Origin: an uncultured Acinetobacter sp.
GTDB lineage: Bacteria; Pseudomonadota; Gammaproteobacteria; Pseudomonadales; Moraxellaceae
Length of the DNA stretch: 25,350 nucleotides
Assembly (NCBI RefSeq): GCF_943914805.1
Contig: NZ_CALUDM010000048.1
Coordinates: 1 to 25,350 of the forward strand
Direction: 5' to 3'
In this document: one piece after another, positions 22,519-25,350 of the stretch
Layout: each line of letters opens with the position of its first letter
How positions within the stretch are numbered: position 1 is the stretch's first letter
Translations under genes and position numbers: made by a program
Notes under the pieces: model-generated
The model's input: only the letters and a program-made list of their open reading frames with translations
Databases searched by the model: none
Told to the model about the DNA's origin: nothing

Positions 22519-24045
22519 ATGACAACTATTATCAAGCAAGATGACTTGATCACATCGGTCAAAGATGCGCTTCAGTTCATTTCTTACTATCACCCACAAG
22601 ACTTCATCCAAGCGATGAGCCGTGCTTATGATCGTGAAGAGAACAAAGCCGCAAAGGATGCGATTGCACAAATCTTAATTAACTCACGTATGTGTGCAGA
22701 AGGTCATCGTCCAATCTGTCAAGATACTGGTATCGTGAACGTTTTTGTTGATGTGGGCTTAGATGTTAAATTTGATTTAACCATGAGCTTAGATGACGCA
22801 ATCAATGAAGGTGTACGTCAAGGTTATTTAGAAAATAGTAACGTTCTTCGTGCATCTGTACTTGCAGACCCTGCTTTTGGCCGTAAAAATACCAAAGACA
22901 ATACACCTGCCGTGATTCACTACAAACTCGTTCCGGGTAATAAAGTAGATATTACTGTTGCTGCGAAAGGTGGCGGTTCAGAAAATAAATCTAAACTTGC
23001 GATGTTGAACCCTTCTGATTCTATCGTGGATTGGGTACTTAAAACTGTTCCGACAATGGGTGCAGGTTGGTGTCCTCCTGGTATGTTAGGTATCGGTATT
23101 GGTGGTACTGCTGAAAAAGCCATGATGCTTGCAAAAGAGTCACTTATGGAAGAAATCAACATGGACGAGTTACTTCGCCGTGGGCCTGAAAATAAAATCG
23201 AAGAACTCCGTATGGAAATCTTTGAGAAAGTAAATGCACTCGGTATTGGTGCTCAAGGTCTTGGTGGTTTAACAACTGTTCTTGATATCAAAATTAAAGA
23301 TTATCCTTGTCATGCTGCGGGCAAACCAGTTGGTATGATTCCAAACTGTGCTGCAACACGTCATGCACATTTCCAATTAGACGGTTCTGGTGTTGCGCAC
23401 ATTCAAGCACCTAAACTTTCTGATTATCCTGAAGTGACTTGGGATTCTTCATCGTCTAAACGTGTTGACCTAGACAACATTACGCAAGAAGAAATGAATT
23501 CTTGGCAGCCAGGCGACACATTATTGTTGAACGGTACAATTTATACAGGTCGTGATGCTGCGCATAAACGCATGTGTGAAATGCTAGATAATGGCGAAGA
23601 GCTTCCAGTTGATCTTAAAGGTAAATTTATTTACTACGTTGGCCCAGTAGATCCTGTAGGTGATGAAGTGGTTGGTCCTGCTGGCCCAACAACAGCTACA
23701 CGTATGGACAAATTCACACGTCAAGTTTTAGAAGCAACTGGCTTGTTTGGTATGATTGGTAAAGCTGATCGTGGCCCTACAGCAATTGAAGCAATCAAAG
23801 ACAACAAAGCGACTTATTTGATGGCTGTCGGTGGTGCTGCATACTTAGTTTCTAAAGCAGTTCGTCAAGCTGAAGTTGTTGCATTTGCTGATTTAGGAAT
23901 GGAAGCAATCTACAAGTTTGTAGTTGAAGACATGCCTGTTTCTGTTGCTGTCGATGTGAATGGTACATCTATCCATGCAACAGCACCAAAAATCTGGCAA
24001 GCAAAAATTGGAAAAATCCCAGTTGTTGATGCCGCTGCAAGTTAA
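22519..24045 (+). CDS. fumA: Class I fumarate hydratase ([4Fe-4S], fused alpha/beta)
   Basis: 508 residues in one chain, with the two halves that are separate in TtdA/TtdB-type enzymes. It interconverts fumarate and malate in the citric acid cycle. The three cluster ligands expected in the family are visible: C67 (PICQDTG), C185 (GWCPPG) and C277 (PNCAATRH); other family segments are IGIGGTAEKAM, the second-half AGPTTATRMDKF and a final AKIGKIPVVD. The class I form is oxygen-sensitive and is often used when iron is sufficient. AAGAGA is a reasonable ribosome binding site. The gene is monocistronic, between a divergent micro-protein and a strong terminator. The symbol fumA follows E. coli naming; a class II fumC may exist elsewhere. 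Confidence 0.95.
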   Translation: MTTIIKQDDLITSVKDALQFISYYHPQDFIQAMSRAYDREENKAAKDAIAQILINSRMCAEGHRPICQDTGIVNVFVDVGLDVKFDLTMSLDDAINEGVRQGYLENSNVLRASVLADPAFGRKNTKDNTPAVIHYKLVPGNKVDITVAAKGGGSENKSKLAMLNPSDSIVDWVLKTVPTMGAGWCPPGMLGIGIGGTAEKAMMLAKESLMEEINMDELLRRGPENKIEELRMEIFEKVNALGIGAQGLGGLTTVLDIKIKDYPCHAAGKPVGMIPNCAATRHAHFQLDGSGVAHIQAPKLSDYPEVTWDSSSSKRVDLDNITQEEMNSWQPGDTLLLNGTIYTGRDAAHKRMCEMLDNGEELPVDLKGKFIYYVGPVDPVGDEVVGPAGPTTATRMDKFTRQVLEATGLFGMIGKADRGPTAIEAIKDNKATYLMAVGGAAYLVSKAVRQAEVVAFADLGMEAIYKFVVEDMPVSVAVDVNGTSIHATAPKIWQAKIGKIPVVDAAAS

Positions 24046-24069
24046 TCCATCATTCTTTTAAGATTCAAC

Positions 24070-24099
24070 TTGAATCTTGATAAAAAAGCACTCTATGAT
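24070..24099 (+). promoter_or_regulatory. Possible promoter for the DUF2059 pair, inside the fumarase terminator
   Basis: TTGAAT (24070-24075) and TATGAT (24094-24099) are 18 bases apart; the -10 is in the terminator loop and the start would be near 24106. It would explain expression of the genes downstream of a strong terminator. Sequence match only. Confidence 0.35.
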
Positions 24100-24116
24100 G
24101 AAGAGTGCTTTTTTAT
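24082..24116 (+). terminator. Rho-independent terminator after the fumarase
   Basis: AAAAAAGCACTCT (24082-24094) pairs perfectly with AGAGTGCTTTTTT (24102-24114). A smaller hairpin, AAGATTCAA/TTGAATCTT, lies just before it. Only 15 bases separate it from the next start codon. Confidence 0.9.
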
Positions 24117-24128
24117 TTGGGTTAAATA

Positions 24129-24680
24129 ATGAAAATAAAACAACTGATCATACCACTTATATTCGCAAGTTTATTTTTGGGAACCCAATCCATCGCCTTT
24201 GCTCGCCCAGCAACAGATAAAAGTGTAGATCAACTGATGCAACTTTCTAATATTTCTGAAATATTTAGACAAAGCACCAGAGATATGCAACCTTATTTTG
24301 ATGAACAAGCAGAAGACCTCGTCCGTCAAGTCACTGGCGCACAAACTTTAAATATTGATCAGCAAAATGCAGCATTACAAATCAGTGCGCTCTATAGTGA
24401 AGTTCAGCAAAAAATTACCACAGACCCTCAATTCATTAATATGTTTAAAGCCTTATTCAAAAAGACTTTTACAGAAGAAGAAGTTCAAGCCAATATTGCG
24501 TTTTTGAGCACACCAATAGGACAATCGATTAATCAAAAAATGAATCTATTGATGTCTGAAATCATGTTAGAAACCACAAAATTCTCACAAGAGCAGATGT
24601 TAAAAGCAGAAAACCAAAAGCTTATTAAACAAAAAATGGAAGCGATCTTAGTGCCTTTGGTTCAAGGGCAAGAAGACTGA
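24129..24680 (+). CDS. DUF2059 secreted protein, first of a tandem pair
   Basis: 183 residues. A signal peptide (MKIKQLIIPLIFASLFLG..., cleavage after SIAFA near residue 25) predicts a periplasmic protein, without a lipobox. The mature part is all-helical, polar and Gln-rich, in the DUF2059 pattern: a PAT..VDQLMQLSN entry, LY near the middle, FKKTFTEEEVQANIAFLSTPIGQSI (about 112-136), then a helical tail. DUF2059 proteins have no established function. It shares the xxEEVxAxIxFxxSxxGQSI core with the next gene, so the two come from an old duplication with strong divergence. Whether they act together is unknown. Confidence 0.8.
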   Translation: MKIKQLIIPLIFASLFLGTQSIAFARPATDKSVDQLMQLSNISEIFRQSTRDMQPYFDEQAEDLVRQVTGAQTLNIDQQNAALQISALYSEVQQKITTDPQFINMFKALFKKTFTEEEVQANIAFLSTPIGQSINQKMNLLMSEIMLETTKFSQEQMLKAENQKLIKQKMEAILVPLVQGQED

Positions 24681-24729
24681 ATTTATAAATACATTCAATT
24701 CTAAATGTAATAGGTATAAAGGAAAAAAT

Positions 24730-25257
24730 ATGAAAACCATCAAATATCTCATCTGTGGTCTTATTTGTTGTTCTGCAAATTTAAGTTTTGCAGCTCCAGC
24801 AACAACACAAGATGTCGATAAATTGATTAGTGTGATGAATCTAAATCAACTGATGCAAGACACGCTTAAACAACTTCGTCCACAGTTGGATCAGCAAGCT
24901 TATGTAATCGTACAAAGCGTAGTTAAGCATGAAAGTTTAAGCCCGCAAGAACAAGTCATCGCAAATCAATTGGCAGATAAACTCTATACACAAAGTCAGA
25001 AAATGTTAGCGTGGAATAAATTAAAACCTGTTTATTCAAAAATTTATGGTGATGTATTTAGTGCCGAAGAAGTTAAAGCACAGATAGATTTTTATTCAAG
25101 TTCGGTGGGTCAATCGATCTTACAGAAAACACCATTGGTAGCTCAAGAAACCATGAAAATTATGAATGACCAATTAAGCTCAGTCATGCAAACCTCGCAG
25201 CAAGATTTTGAAGACATTGCAAAACAGTTAAATGAGTTAAAAAAGAAGGCCAATTAA
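24730..25257 (+). CDS. DUF2059 secreted protein, second of a tandem pair
   Basis: 175 residues. The signal peptide ends after LSFA near residue 21 and the mature protein begins APATTQDVDKLI, in the same register as its neighbour. The family core SAEEVKAQIDFYSSSVGQSI is at about 115-134; the rest is helical and charged, ending KKKAN. AAGGA is a good ribosome binding site and only 49 bases separate it from the upstream paralogue, so one transcript is likely. No terminator is seen before the possible insertion sequence end at 25299. Function unknown. Confidence 0.8.
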   Translation: MKTIKYLICGLICCSANLSFAAPATTQDVDKLISVMNLNQLMQDTLKQLRPQLDQQAYVIVQSVVKHESLSPQEQVIANQLADKLYTQSQKMLAWNKLKPVYSKIYGDVFSAEEVKAQIDFYSSSVGQSILQKTPLVAQETMKIMNDQLSSVMQTSQQDFEDIAKQLNELKKKAN

Positions 25258-25298
25258 GACCTGATAAAATTAAGGATAGAAAGCCAAACGATAAAAAA

Positions 25299-25350
25299 GG
25301 GACTGTTCTAAATTTTGTGTAAGTACTTAATTTTCATTTATCCTTCAGAG
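25299..25350. mobile_element. Possible left end of an IS256-family insertion sequence
   Basis: The window ends with GGGACTGTTCTAAATTTTGT (25299-25318) then GTAAG. A G-rich start followed by CTGT-CTAA and TGTGTAA is the pattern I associate with IS256-family terminal inverted repeats. No transposase is in the window, so orientation and length cannot be given, and the call rests on a single 24-base stretch. Confidence 0.45.

Noticed and set aside
1..25350. CRISPR arrays, tRNA and rRNA genes
   Set aside because: I found no regularly spaced repeats of 25-40 bases, no tRNA cloverleaf and no rRNA-like stretch in reading the window.

Overview
The window looks like a chromosomal segment of an Acinetobacter-type gammaproteobacterium (Moraxellaceae). 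The basis is low-GC DNA with A/T-ending codons, a 727-residue Prc protease, the ackA-pta pair, a single-chain class I fumarase and typical Acinetobacter-style short intergenic hairpins. The species assignment is inference from gene content; no search was run.

Layout. The left end (1 to about 2100) is accessory. The first 33 codons of a DUF262 (GmrSD-type) gene run off the left edge on the minus strand. A candidate phage-type C4 antisense RNA follows, with its two antisense boxes, a target leader ORF whose ribosome binding site it can mask, and a sigma70 promoter. No antirepressor gene comes next. Instead there are four small lipoprotein or membrane genes of unknown function; the last seems frameshifted near its 3' end. 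From 2100 to 12900 lies mostly core sequence: an EamA transporter, convergent with an MHYT-GGDEF-EAL cyclic-di-GMP protein; prc divergent from nagZ; a leucine-carboxyl-methyltransferase-like enzyme; a 240-bp inverted-repeat element in a convergent gap; an alpha/beta hydrolase with a PilZ-like C-terminal domain; and proA. From 13200 to 16700 is the ackA-pta operon (acetyl-CoA to acetate). From 16800 to 20800 a TonB-dependent siderophore receptor with a near-perfect Fur box diverges from an MFS exporter. From 20800 to 22000 an unknown 154-aa protein and a small SAM methyltransferase follow on the minus strand. At 22094-22183 there is a 29-codon membrane-protein gene preceded by a canonical Pho box. 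A class I fumarase and two tandem secreted DUF2059 proteins close the core part, and the last 52 bases resemble the terminal inverted repeat of an IS256-family insertion sequence.

How parts work together. Prc (periplasmic protein quality control) and NagZ (cytosolic murein recycling) are both envelope-linked. AckA-Pta and fumarase are central carbon metabolism. The receptor and MFS pair is consistent with iron-siderophore traffic under Fur. Cyclic di-GMP appears twice: a turnover enzyme at 3037-5106 and a possible effector (hydrolase-PilZ) at 9942-11273. The most unusual points are the C4-like RNA placed directly upstream of a lipoprotein cluster, the Pho-box-driven micro-protein and the hydrolase-PilZ fusion.
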